Shown here: positions 10,558-34,755 of the stretch, piece by piece
Position numbering within the stretch: the stretch's first letter is position 1
Layout of the letters: every line of letters begins with the position of its first letter
NCBI GenBank assembly: GCA_963995525.1
Contig: OZ023211.1
Span: 61,825,444 to 61,889,443 of the forward strand
Origin: Escarpia spicata
Taxonomy: Eukaryota > Annelida > Polychaeta > Sabellida > Siboglinidae
Length of the DNA: 64,000 bases
Reading direction: 5' to 3'
Translations under genes and position numbers: made by a program
Notes under the pieces: generated by a model
Seen by the model: the letters and a program-made list of their open reading frames with translations, nothing else
The model's database searches: none
What the model was told of the DNA's origin: nothing

Positions 10558-10612
10558 TCCAACTGCCATCCAGAGTAATTTTCTGGATGGCAATCTTGTT
10601 AAATCTTGTTAA
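10558..10612 (+). other. LINE 3' end: hairpin and short direct-repeat tail
   Basis: GCCATCCAGA pairs with TCTGGATGGC across a 7-nt loop and is followed by CTTGTTAAAT twice. The same hairpin and tail, slightly diverged, end the copies at 51242 and 55552 on the minus strand. It is the probable recognition structure for the element's own reverse transcriptase. Confidence 0.82.
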
Positions 10613-10615
10613 GCT

Positions 10616-12200
10616 GATCTAACACTAAGAGGGAGCATATTCCAGAGAGTTGCTGCACCAACATAAAAAGCCCTCGTTTCAATATTACTATTGACTCTAG
10701 AAACAAAAAGTAAATCAGAACTAGACGATCGAAGCTGGATAGGCTTTTTTACAGGAGTAAGCAATTATATATATATATATATATATTGGTTGCTTACGTG
10801 AAAGTACCTGATAGGTAATGGTACAAATCTTAAGATAATACGATATCGTACAGGATGTCAATGCAAGGACTTCAGATAAGGCACTGCGTGAGAAAACCGC
10901 AGATACCGAGTTACAACCCTAGCTAAGAAATTCTGTACACGTTGTAACCTAGTGATATCCTTAAGGGCAATATTGTGAAAAATGGAATTAGTCAAAATTG
11001 AAATAGTCAAGCCTGCTAGTAACAAGTGCAGTTGCGATAGTTTTTGTAACAGAAAGAGGCAAATAACGGCGAATACGTCGTAAATCACGAATATGATAAT
11101 GACAGCAGCGAAAAGTTTGAGAAATATGCCGTCTAAAATTGAAATTATCAGCAACAATTACTCCGAGATTTCATGCTGAAGGTGCAGGCGTAACACACTG
11201 GCTAAGCATAGGTGTTGGAAAAAAGCTTTTAATTTTGTCACGCTGCCTCTGTGTACCAATTATAAGAACCCCTGTTTTATCAGCATTTAACTTTAATCTA
11301 CTCTCAGTCATCCAAACGAAAATGTCATTAAGACAATTTCTGAGCTGATCTAAGGAGCAATTAGTATCAGGCGTAGATAAAGAAATGTAACTCTGGATAT
11401 CATCTGCATAAAGATGATGGTTTAGAGCATGACTGTAAATAACAGTGGTGTTGTGTAGACAGTGAAAAGCAAAGGCCCAAGAACAGAACCCCGGGGAACA
11501 CCACATAGAGTGGGCAGTGCAGCCGAAAAGCAGTTCCCAATCTTAATGATATATATCAGTTAAGTATGAAGAAAATCAGCTCAGAGCTGTGTCAGACATG
11601 CCGTACCATTTTGATAATCATGTAATTAGAATGTTATGATCGATGGTATCAAAGGCGGCAGATAGATCAAGTAAGGATAGGGCAGTTACTTTACCATTAT
11701 CAATGTTTAATTTAATATCAGTATGTACTTTTAAAAGAGACGTTTCTGTTGAATGAAATTGTTTATATGCTGATTGTAACACATTAGTTAAAACATTTGT
11801 GCCAATGTGAGACCTTAGACGGGTAGCTACAGCATTTTATAGTATCTTAGAAATCAAGCTAAGGTTAGAAATAGGTCTATGACTTTTTTGGTCTTGTTTG
11901 AGCATGGATGACTTCTTAAGAACTCGACTGACATGGGCGCTTTTAGCAGTATAGTCGGAAATGGATCGAGAGCACAATACTTAATTGGGAGGACATAATC
12001 ATTTTCCTCACTTCATCAACTGTAGCAGGTTCAAACGATACAAGTAGAGAATTTACGTGTGGAGAATCCACATCTACAGTACGGTAAAGTATGATATGGG
12101 AAACCGAACGAATAAAAACTAATATTGTCCTTACAATGACTAGACAACGAGTCACACAGAGACTTGATTGGTGCATGATTAGGAAGCAATGGAGCAGGTT
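10616..12200 (-). mobile_element. Decayed LINE (CR1/L2-like), antisense
   Basis: Minus-strand fragments show SFEPATVDEVRKMI (about 12000-12050), the start of the RT fingers. HHLYADDIQSYISL (about 11385-11430) is the YADD catalytic box, preceded by CSPGFCSWAFAF, a decayed GVPQGSVLGPLLF. RLQRVQNFLARVV and related thumb/C-terminal text follow near 10930. Stops and frameshifts run throughout. It lies head to tail against the 3' end of the younger plus-strand LINE, so that element seems to have inserted beside or into it. Confidence 0.8.
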
Positions 12201-12675
12201 GTCTGTGCATAATTATTATTTAACGCCAGTTATTGATGCAGATCCATAACTGGCGTGAACTATTGGACTTATTTGTGACCATATTACAGAGGTGACATTG
12301 TTTAGAATAACAGAATAACGCGACCTGAGCAGAGGTGAGCGTGATTTGCGCCATATTCGCTCTAAATAACGACGGCGCCTTTACATAGTAAAAATGCGAT
12401 AGTCATCCATGGAGCCGGTGACACAAATTTGGATTTCATGTATGTATCTTACTTGGGTTAGTCTCATCGCTTTGCCAGTCATGTTCCCATTTTGTCAGTC
12501 TATTTAGATCTGTCTGTAGATCTTGTGAGTCAAACGTATTTTTATTGCCCTGTAAAGGATATAGTCATCTGCAAACAGATGGACTGTACAGTGAATATAG
12601 TCAGTTGGATCATTTATGTATACCAGAAAAAACGGTCCCTATACCGTGCCCTGTGTATACCTAAAGTAAACGTAT

Positions 12676-12783
12676 GGTCAAATCGCTTTACGCTATACTC
12701 CCTGGCAAACTGTGCAATCGAACACCATCTCGACTTATGTGGCAAGCATTCAGCCACGCAGCAATTAGCACCTGAGATTACTT
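12676..12783 (-). repeat. SINE fragment inserted in LINE RT
   Basis: Matches the tail half of the SINE family seen at 46294-46608 (CGCTTTACGCTATACTCCCT, then CAATCGAACACCATCTCGAC, then GGCAAGCATTCAGCCACGC). It splits the LINE coding sequence between its VVVGGEHS and GTV.GP motifs. Confidence 0.75.
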
Positions 12784-13164
12784 TAGTTCAGGTGGAATGT
12801 TCTCCACCGACAACAACTCTCTGTTCACGAAACTTGGGAAAGTTAGAGATCCAGGCGTGTGTTTTGTTGTGGATGACATAGCTTTTTTATTTATTTAGAA
12901 GCCGGTTGTGGGGGATGGTATCGATTGCGTTTGAGAAACCCATTACTATCATGTCCACCTTGAATTCATTATCTAGAGAATTCGCTATCTAGAGCTAGTG
13001 TGCGGTGAGTACTAATTGAGAATCTGTGGAGTGTTTACTGAGGAAGCCGTGCTGTCGGTCTGTTAAGACTGCATAGCGGTCAATGTTGTCCAATAATTTA
13101 AGTAGGCAATGAGTGCAAGGATTTTGTAATATATCGAAGTTGTTGGTTTTAGTTTCGTCCGATT

Positions 13165-13185
13165 TATATATATATATATATATAT
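13165..13185. repeat. (TA)n microsatellite
   Basis: About 20 bases of alternating T and A at the 5' edge of the LINE fragment. Confidence 0.85.
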
Positions 13186-13439
13186 GTTGATTATGAATTC
13201 GCCATCCATGAACTGTGATGGTGATACGTTTACACGTCTGTAAGTTTGAATTATAAACGGTGTTTAAAATGCGCACTATAATCGATAAACGAAGGGGTTC
13301 GCAAAGGACACTACGAAACCTGATGCATGCGCACGTTGCCCAAAAAGTGCATTTTCTCTGTTAAACTGCACTACTCACTTTTATAAGAAAACGTCGATAT
13401 CACTGCAGCAAAGTATAATTTTATTCAAGTTGTTGGTAA

Positions 13440-13730
13440 TAAAAATTATTGAGTAGTAATTGTATAACAATGTTTCAAACAAGATGTCAACTGAATGTTT
13501 GACAACGTCCTTATGAAGTCATGCCACTCTTCAACTGTACTGCCACATTGCACACCTGTAAACATCAACGTGTCTACGTATAGCTGTTGTAGCAACAGTT
13601 GCCATGACTACGAGAAACTTAAAACCGTCATTGTTCCGGGTGTCTCTGGCGATGCACCGTTTCGTTGTCCCATATCGTGTAGAGCAGAGACTAGTTGCGA
13701 TGGTAAGCCGCCAACGTCTTTCCCACATAC
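13440..13730. repeat. Dispersed repeat family D, copy 1
   Basis: Matches 35580-35875. Landmarks are AACAAGATG.CAACTGAATG, GTAAACATCAAC.TGT.TACG, TGTTGTAGCAACAGTTGCCA and TTGTTCCGGGTGTCTCTGGC. The similarity fades about 30 bases before the channel gene's stop codon at 13739, so this repeat abuts the gene's 3' end. Confidence 0.78.
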
Positions 13731-13738
13731 ACCCAAGC

Positions 13739-27339
<13,601 letters not shown>

Positions 27340-27539
27340 NNNNNNNNNNNNNNNNNNNNNNNNNNNNNNNNNNNNNNNNNNNNNNNNNNNNNNNNNNNNN
27401 NNNNNNNNNNNNNNNNNNNNNNNNNNNNNNNNNNNNNNNNNNNNNNNNNNNNNNNNNNNNNNNNNNNNNNNNNNNNNNNNNNNNNNNNNNNNNNNNNNNN
27501 NNNNNNNNNNNNNNNNNNNNNNNNNNNNNNNNNNNNNNN
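27340..27539. other. Assembly gap, exactly 200 N
   Basis: All N. The round number suggests a placeholder. It interrupts the Thr-rich exon, probably because the exon is internally repetitive. Confidence 0.99.
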
Positions 27540-27589
27540 CTTCGTTTTCGCCTCGTCTGATGCGTTTAATCGGCATCGTAAGTAGCAAA

Positions 27590-29075
27590 GATCACGCATA
27601 GAATGTGGTTGTGATTAAAACCAAAGAAATACAGACGCGGTCGAGTAGTGGCAGTATTAGGGGCTTATATTTCAATTGATCTTGACTTTGGCGTTGATGT
27701 GCGCTTTGGCAGTAGGTGATAAAACATCAAGGTTTAATTGTAGATCTATGTGAAACGCTAACATAACTAACAAGGAATTACATGTTATTTAAATAATATT
27801 AATTTTAGATATTGTATGTGGTCGTCATAACACAACCTGACCATTTGGATGGTCAAATATTATATTAGAATAATATACCGCTCGAATTACCAATTCACAT
27901 TACTTTCGTCCGCGAAGTGAGACGGCGCGCGCACACACTCAAGGCCGGAAATATGCCAGTAAATTCCGGTCTGCAGCGTTTGTCACGAAATCGACAACAA
28001 TCCCTCATAGCTCTTTCTTCTTCCTACTCTGCCCCATCCTTCGTTGCAGGGTGGGGCACACATTACACGGTCGATATTCCTTCAACTATCACGATCTTCT
28101 ACATTTTCCTCACTTTTGGCTGTTCATCCCTGCTCTAAGTATGAGGTCTCTCTCTCTCCCACTTCGCAATTGATTGTCTTTCATCCAAACAGATAGCGTT
28201 TAACATTTTGAAACAAATGCGTTAATAGAAACTAGGCCTGTCTAGTGTTTCTTAGATGAAAGCTGCCAATGTCTGTTCGTTGTTTTTGTTGTTGATTTTT
28301 TTGGGTTTTTCAATTAGTGCGTTTTAGGCAAATGATTACCCCTGAAAGTGCGTTACAGTTGATCAAGCGAATAACTATATAATATACTTAAAATGTTATC
28401 GTCACGTTCTTATATCCAGTTCTTAGGACTGCTCAAACCGTTTTATACTGTTTTAAGAACAGTTTGAGACAATATATAAACACACAATATAAAAAAATAG
28501 AAAGGTATGTGGCTAATATGTGGGGCGAAGTAATTGCTATGGCAGATAGTAGAAGTTAAATTCTGAAAGTGCAATTTAAAAACAATATAGATTGATCACT
28601 CTAATTGTACAACAACCGAAGTCTTAAACCTCACCTTGCTTTGCGCGCAACACTTCCCATTTGTTCGATTTGATCTTTGCATCTCCATCTTCAGTCTCCG
28701 CCGGGGAGCAATGATGTTTTGGACCGTCTTTCATCTTTCAAAAAATATTTTGAATTCAAACTAACAAGTCCGGTTCTTTGCGCACTCATCCGAGCTTCGT
28801 ATCTTGCTGAATGCGTAAAAGACCAACGGCCAGTCAGTTACAAACACATGGGTGAATGGCAACGGAATGAAACGAAAGAGACGCATGTTAATGCATGTAA
28901 AGAGGTTGCATGAATAGGCCGCTTAAGGCCAATCAAACAATACAGACGTTCGAGATTGATGGAACTGCACAGCGCTCAGCGTAAGATTTGACATTTAGCT
29001 ACGATGCTTTTGCCTCTTAATTCATTCCGCGTGCGACTCCGTTGACCGTCGAGAAAGCTCTGGTTTGCGTTGTGT
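27590..29075. other. No exon recognised; SINE tail fragment inside
   Basis: AT-rich sequence where the exon for the channel's cytoplasmic N-terminus and first membrane helix would be expected. I see none. A SINE tail fragment lies at 28408-28470 (minus). Confidence 0.55.
28408..28470 (-). repeat. SINE tail fragment, copy S3
   Basis: CTTATATCCAGTTCTTAGGA then CTGCTCAAACCGTTTTATAC matches the tail of the SINE family (inverse of the GCGCTTTGAGCAGTCCT tail). The head is missing. Confidence 0.65.
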
Positions 29076-29078
29076 TTG

Positions 29079-29483
29079 GTGATGTGCAAACACATACAAA
29101 CACACTAACATACTAGCCATGTTAATTATTCAAGGAGATTTAGAATGGGGAGTTTTTTTATAACTGGCAGTTCATTTGCCATCTGGTTTTCTGCGTTAGT
29201 TAACAATCTTGTTAAATCGTGTTAGATGTCCAAGGTAGTATTGTGCACGAAAAGTGGGAACTTGTCGATTGTACAGATTGACATTAGTGTATTGACTTTT
29301 AAGCATGATATTGCTATATGCCCAGCATTACTGTCACGTTTTCCGGTTTGGTAACACGTGAAACTGAATTATATGCATTTAAGTTCTTATTCAAATGCCG
29401 TCATAGACATGAAATGTGCACTTGCAACGGTCCCCTAAACATTTGTATTTGAATGCGAACAATTTATAGTCATCTACCTATTA
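29079..29483. repeat. Dispersed repeat family A, copy 2 (left part)
   Basis: Aligned with 1660-2070. The large TIR element inserted into it at TTA 29481-29483. About 20 bases of the continuing repeat resume after 33541 (TCGTTAGATTCTG against the reference TTGTTATATTCTG). Confidence 0.7.
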
Positions 29484-29992
29484 TAGTGGAGCAGATATGT
29501 GTAAATAACAAGAGGAATTGTGGGTTTGTAGTAAATGCACCCAAATTGGTGTGTATGATATTAAAGGGGTACTAAATTATTTCAGATATAGTGCCCAGCT
29601 GAATTGTTTCCGTGACGCCCGTAACATGGGAAAATCCAAAATGGCCGCCACCCGAATCTAAATATCGATTAATTATCCTATCTTCGTGAATAGTTAACAT
29701 AAAATCATAAATAAAGTGTCTTTTTATATGTTTTCAGACATGCCGAATCCAATGGCCTCACCAATTCATTGACAAAATGCAACTATTTTAAGATAGGGCA
29801 CAGCTTAATGGTAAAATTTAAGATGGCCGCCACCTGAATTGTGAATATCTACCAAATGTCATATCTTCCCAACTAGTTGACATAAAACCATGGTTGAAGT
29901 GTCGTTGTATATTTTATCTGACAAAACAAACTGTTCTGTACATGTCATATCGAAACAATACTTAGTTGGAGTCATTGTGGTTGCAGTTACCA

Positions 29993-30027
29993 CTGAAATG
30001 CACATCACATAGTGATGTGCATTTCAG
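29993..30027. other. Perfect 16-bp hairpin with 3-nt loop
   Basis: CTGAAATGCACATCAC, loop ATA, then the exact inverse. It sits within the Cys-rich 3' coding end of the transposon gene and brings a stop codon into that frame. Confidence 0.95.
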
Positions 30028-32490
30028 AGCAGCCCTGACACACTTGCATAGTCCTGTGCACCCTTTCTGTAGCGTAGCAACTCGGAACATGACGCCGCTG
30101 CTTCTGGGAGTTATGTCCACAGTGGTCCCCATCCTTGTGTGGCACTCTTACACCATCCGCAGGTCTCTGAAAAATGAAGTTCTGGAATACGGACATGTGC
30201 CTGTCCCCACACATGACCACCTTGGTATAGAGCCCTTTGTGTGTGTTGCAACAGTGCTGCTCCTGTGGGTGGTATGCCGTCGATGGACCTGCCTTTGGTA
30301 CTGAAGGTATGTTTTCTGGCAGAGTCAACACTAGTTTCTGTGCAGGTTCGGTCATACAGTAGCACAACGTAGGGCTCTAGCACAGACATGCAGTCTTCAT
30401 TGAAGCTCGGTGGATGTGTCGACAAGGTAGAGAATACTGGGGTGACTTCAATGAATGATTTTCAGATGTCAAATGCATTATTTTTTCACCTGCTTGCAAA
30501 TTATGACACTGTATCGCAACCTGTGAAGGCATGGAACATGGGGAGTGCACGTGCCTTCTCACCACCCAATGTTGTGGCAATGTCATGGGCAGGAATGTAC
30601 CTCAAGTGTTTGCCTTTGCCAAATGCGATCCATAGTTCCATGTTCTCAAAGAGCACTGCACTAGACATTGCCAAAACTAGCACGTCAGTGTCCACAGTAC
30701 GCAACATGATTCTGCGATACCTTCTGTTTGCTGCATCGACTGCATGAAGGAGCATTCGTGTGTCGGGCTCTTTATGCGTACATAGCGCTAGGGATGAGAC
30801 GTCCTGGTGAATTCTGGTGCAAAGCACATTCTGGCCACATGTTGAGTACAGTTCCAACCTATGATGGTAAGTAAACGAACCAATAAATTGCATGTTGTTG
30901 TACCTGTTGCAGATAATGATATTATAATGTAAACGCTAATATTATGTCAGTGATGATCTATGTATTTGACGTGTGTAAACGCATGTATATTGTTTCCAAA
31001 ATCAATCATGCCAAACTGGTAGCTTACCTGGTGTACCGAGACGTTGAATGGTTTAGTCTTGTTGTCTTCCAGTCTCAAGAACTCTTGCCAATTTCCTGGG
31101 ATTGTATTCGATGCTGCAACACTCCTTCGAACACCATTTCCTCGCTTCTCTCGCGCCGTGGACTTCAGCCTCCCTTTAGGGTACACATCCCAAATTATGT
31201 CAATTCTTGTCACGTTTGTTAGCTGCGCTTTGACGTAAGGAAGAAACACCTGTGTGGCATATTCTTGGAATGTGTTGACACCGATTGGCTTCAACATGTT
31301 GATGATTGCAACACCATCCAGTATGATGACATCGACTGTTGGGGCATCTCCACACGACATGCAGAACTTTTCCAGACATTCCATAAGATCAACCAGATTT
31401 CGTCCCAAACCGGAGTTTTCCTAGCTGAGAACAACGATAGTGTGTATGCATGATTGTCGTGCTTGAAAAAATTGTCGCCGTCGCGGGTTTGACAGGCAAT
31501 GTACAGTCATGAAAACAATTCACATTCGTTCTTGAGTGATGAAACGATCTGCTGGAACTCTTGATGGTAGTCGGCTGACCAAGGGCATTTGATTTCTACT
31601 GATGGGATCAGATACACGTGTTGTTCGTTGTATGACTCGCTCTGTCATGTACTTTTCATACTGCTCCTGACCTGTCTTCTCTATCACACGCACAATTTCG
31701 ACTACTGCTGGATCAGCGACGTCTCTAGTGTCAAGTACCAGAAGATCGCCACTATCTGTTGTGATTGGATTTCCCATGTCTTCAATTACTCGAACAAGAG
31801 CCCTGACCTCCTTAGCAAATATGATTTGCACAGACTCAGTATACTCATGGTGCTTGATATTGCTTGTATCGGTGTTCTCGGTGCTGCGATCCAGGCGATT
31901 GATCTCAAATTCCTCAATGACCCTCGCCAGTTGAGGTCCTGCCACCATCCAGGGCAGTAGGGCTCTTGGATTTTGTATCAAACCGACTGCCCCACCATCT
32001 CCTTTCACGACCTTGTTTTGTTTGTATGCATGGTTGATAGCTATCGCTGAGAATGGACATTTTGTTTTGTGCACAACAAAGTCTCCTTGGGCGAACTGGC
32101 TTGCTACGCCAGGGTGTCGTTTATGCAACGTCATCATGTCACGAATGTGAATCGGCACCATCGAGAATAGTGAGTGTGATCCAGTGCGAAAAACATGGTG
32201 TCAGCACTGCCAGGACAGCGATATAGAGCGAGAAGTTGGAATCGCGTAGAGTCCTCACATACACCAAGACGAAGAATTCCAGCTGCATGACGATAAACCA
32301 GTACTGGAATTGTGGGTAGGCCTCAACTCGTTTCATGCACCAATCGTCAAAATGTATCGGCTCACTCTCTTCACAGCTGTAAGCACCGTAGGCATTGTGC
32401 AGGAGTATCGACAATGCACTGGCGCTAACTTGGTGTGCATGTCTTGTGAAGATATGACATATGATAAATATTCACAACTCAGGTGGCGGC
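30010..32490 (-). pseudogene. Decayed transposon gene: conserved N part, FEN1/PIN-like core, Cys-rich end
   Basis: The minus strand reads AHQVSASALSILLHNAY, PQFQYWFIVMQLEF, FFALDHTHYSRW, PIHIRDMM, and VKGDGGAVGLIQNPRALLPW. This is a conserved block I recognise from large multicopy invertebrate proteins of unknown function. Then come DVIILDGVAIINMLKP, RIDIIWDVYPKG and GNWQEFLRL. An intron (about 31035-30867, donor GTAAGC) follows, then ELYSTCGQN, CTHKEPDTRMLLHA, TVDTDVLVLA and FHAFTGCDTVS. The D...D...ExD...DxD...GCD series matches the metal-binding order of FEN1/XPG-type PIN nucleases. The end has LYDRTCTET, IPPTGAALLQH and Cys-rich remnants. Two 1-base losses near 32190 and later shifts make it non-functional, and its 5' part is missing. 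Confidence 0.72.
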
Positions 32491-32735
32491 CATCTTGAAT
32501 TTTATAATTAACCTGTGCCCTATCTTAAAATAGATGCATTTTTTTAAAGAACTTATGACGCCATTGGATTCGGCATGTATGAAAATATATAAAAAGACAC
32601 TTTATTTATGTTTATATGTTAACTATTTACGAAGATAGGACAATTAATAGATATTTATATTTGGGTGGCGGCCATTTTGGATTCTTCCATGTTACGGGCG
32701 TCACGAAAACAATTCAGCAAGGCACTATATCTTAA

Positions 32736-33446
32736 GGTAGGTAGTATGGATTCAAAAAGGGATTTTTGACATTTTTTTGGAAAAGGACTTTCTTTGCTAT
32801 TTATGTACTTTCATATCCTTACCTCAATATGCAGTTAGTATATTAGCTGAAAAAGTAATAAAAAGTGGCAATATTGAGGTTTCTTCGGATGGCTCTAAGC
32901 AGAATTTGGTTATAAAAATTACCTTATCATCGTTTTCTCGGAATACCATTTTTGCTGTGAGTACTTAAAGTTGCTGCGCTCTAGTAGAATAAATACTGGG
33001 TATAACTGCAAAACATTTTGCACCGCAGTGCCTAATGAGTATATCTACTGCATGAATTAAAATAAATCATAATATATTTAATGGTTTCTGAATTATAGGC
33101 GTTAATTATGTGAAAAAGTTACACAAAATAGTTTTTTTCGACCAAAAATCTTTTTTCACGTAAACAACACAACATAACTGATTTCTGTGATATTCATGCA
33201 GTAGATATGCATAACAGTAATCCCTGTGCTAAATTACAAGCTTGTAACTTGAATACGTTTTTGGTTAGAGCGCGGCAAAAAATACATAATTTTTTCTATT
33301 ATGGCGGCCATATTGAATACCTAATTTGCAGAATTTATGCGAAACATGAAAAAAAAACTTCACTATGTTGGTATGTATCTGCATTCCAAATATGGTTGAT
33401 CTGTGTTGAAAACTAAAGATTTTTTGTGGAATCCATACTACCTACC
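32736..33446. mobile_element. TTAA-targeting MITE nested in the right TIR
   Basis: Starts GGTAGGTAGTATGGATTC and ends with its exact inverse (18-bp perfect). It is flanked by TTAA at 32732-32735 and 33447-33450. Deleting it and one TTAA restores a right arm that aligns base for base with the left arm near 29570 (GTACTAAAT.ATTT.AGATA). The TTAA target fits Kolobok or piggyBac. The purine start (GG) favours Kolobok. 711 bp, no transposase. Confidence 0.93.
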
Positions 33447-33599
33447 TTAAATCATTTAGTACCCTCTTAACATCATATACACAAATTGTTGTGCTTTTAC
33501 CACAAAACCCACAATTATTTCACATATCTGCCCCACTATTATCGTTAGATTCTGATTCAACACCTGTTTCGTATAATTTCTTAATAAACCTCGTATTCT

Positions 33600-33790
33600 A
33601 TCAATTAAAATAGCCTTAAGGAAAACTTTAACAGACAAAGAAAAAGAGGAATGCCACGGAAGCATGGCAAGGAAAATGTATAATTTGGATTGACCAAATT
33701 AGACATGACATTGCACTCCGGCTATTAAGAGCAGACAGGACGAAGTGGAGGGGTGTGACACCCAGGAGGACAGCACGGGGTCAAACTGAT
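33600..33790 (+). pseudogene. LINE ORF2 C-terminal remnant
   Basis: Reads CIIWIDQIRHDIALRLLRAD, then RTKWRGVTPRRTARGQTDLG before a stop. The ...AA.DR..WR..V..A.A.G..D. pattern is the end of many RTE/CR1-type ORFs. Upstream frames are broken. Confidence 0.55.
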
Positions 33791-34177
33791 CTAGGCATTT
33801 AAATCAAGTAAGTTAGAGTTCTGTAGAACCTACTTTGCACAGCTTATCGAGGTTTCGTCGTCATATTAAAACATACTTTATTTATTACAAATTTAACATA
33901 AAAAACAAACATTTGGAAATTAAATCGAATGCATAACCAAGCTTTTGAATATGAATGCCAAAATGGCATTTAAATGTGATTCTGGAGTACAACATTTATA
34001 CGACATTTTGCATAAAACACTTGCATTGATTGCGTTGACAACATTTGTTAATATGAACGCGGTTGCGAATGCTATTTTCAGCGCACATTTTACATTTATT
34101 TGCACCACGGCAACGACCCACGCGGATCACAAGAACGTTCCTTCGTGTTGGTCAGCGCAACTATCAAGCACGAGACA

Positions 34178-34755
34178 ATAATAATAAGATAACTTCTATT
34201 GCGCCTAAATCCTTGGAAACCAAGCTCAGAGGCGCATCAAAACAAAAGGATTGAGCAGTCTCAAAATCCATAAGCAGTATTCCAGTTGTCAACAGATGGG
34301 TCAAGGTGTTAGGGAGCTACGGTCGATAAACAAGGTTAAACAAGGACGTTAGCCGTTCCATTAACGCCGAGCCCTAGAGCCGACGCTGTACATACCGAGC
34401 CTACACAGCATAAAGGTATATCGATCTCGCGCTTGCTCCTAGCGGGAATGAAAAAAGTTCGTTTCGGCGAATGCAAATTCTCCGACGACTGATAGTTGTC
34501 TATCGATCGACTGTCCGGAACTCGAAGAATGAAGGTATCCGGCTGGTCATTAGTTCTCCGGTTCGTGGCAAAAGAAGAGCGTTGGACAATGATGGCGCCT
34601 CACGCGAGGTCATCGCAAATGCGTCAGCAACTGGGTGTGTCTGTGTTGTCGTGGACTTGTCAATATGGTGCAAGAAATTTGATTTTTCGAATATGCGACT
34701 GGAGCAATAGAAAGTGTTTATGCGTCAGGTTGTCTTGAAGAATGAGAACATATCA
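34178..34755. repeat. Dispersed repeats C (copy 2) and B (copy 2), adjacent
   Basis: 34178-34350 matches 9165-9345 and 39238-39420. 34340-34755 matches 2735-3160. Their direct junction here suggests a single composite element of at least 570 bp. Confidence 0.72.

Larger units (their letters stand above)
9372..10612 (+). mobile_element. 5'-truncated CR1-like non-LTR retrotransposon, young copy
   Basis: The RT region is open for 378 residues (9379-10515), with LDFQKAFDKVPHQRLLLKL, SGVPQGSVLGPILF and the catalytic FADD box. The usual LERVQRRATKMI...L.E.GL.TLETRR C-terminus follows. The copy starts mid-domain at the position equivalent to 52472 of the minus-strand copy, as expected of 5' truncation during target-primed reverse transcription. 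The 3' end carries a 10-bp hairpin (GCCATCCAGA/TCTGGATGGC) and a repeated CTTGTTAAAT tail. Protein identity to the 51-53 kb copy is very high, so it was active recently. Confidence 0.9.
12440..13280 (-). mobile_element. Decayed LINE RT fragment with a nested SINE piece
   Basis: Minus strand reads LLKLLDNIDRYAVLTDRQHGFLSKHS (RT fingers; 13050-13110). DMIVMGFSNAIDTIPHNRLLNK follows at about 12900, then AWISNFPKFREQRVVVGGEHS and, after an interruption, FLVYINDPTDYIH..HLFADDY (about 12540-12640). The interruption at 12676-12783 is a SINE fragment. Motif order is intact although the frame is not, so this was one element. Confidence 0.78.
29484..33538. mobile_element. DNA transposon with ~380-bp inverted repeats, PIN/FEN1-like gene
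   Basis: Left arm 29484-29873 and right arm 32448-33538 (minus a 711-bp nested MITE plus TTAA) are inverse copies. Outer ends are TAGTGGRGCAGATATG and its inverse. TTA flanks both sides (29481-29483, 33539-33541). Removing the element and one TTA rebuilds the uninterrupted repeat found at ~2047-2072. The interior carries one decayed gene on the minus strand (about 32490-30000) with FEN1/XPG-like acidic motifs and a Cys-rich C-terminus. No DDE transposase was recognised. I cannot place it in a named superfamily. Confidence 0.85.

Noticed and set aside
29484..33538. Assignment of the TIR element to CACTA (EnSpm)
   Set aside because: The ends read TAGTGG at the 5' side and CCACTA at the 3' side, the reverse of CACTA termini, and no matching transposase is visible.
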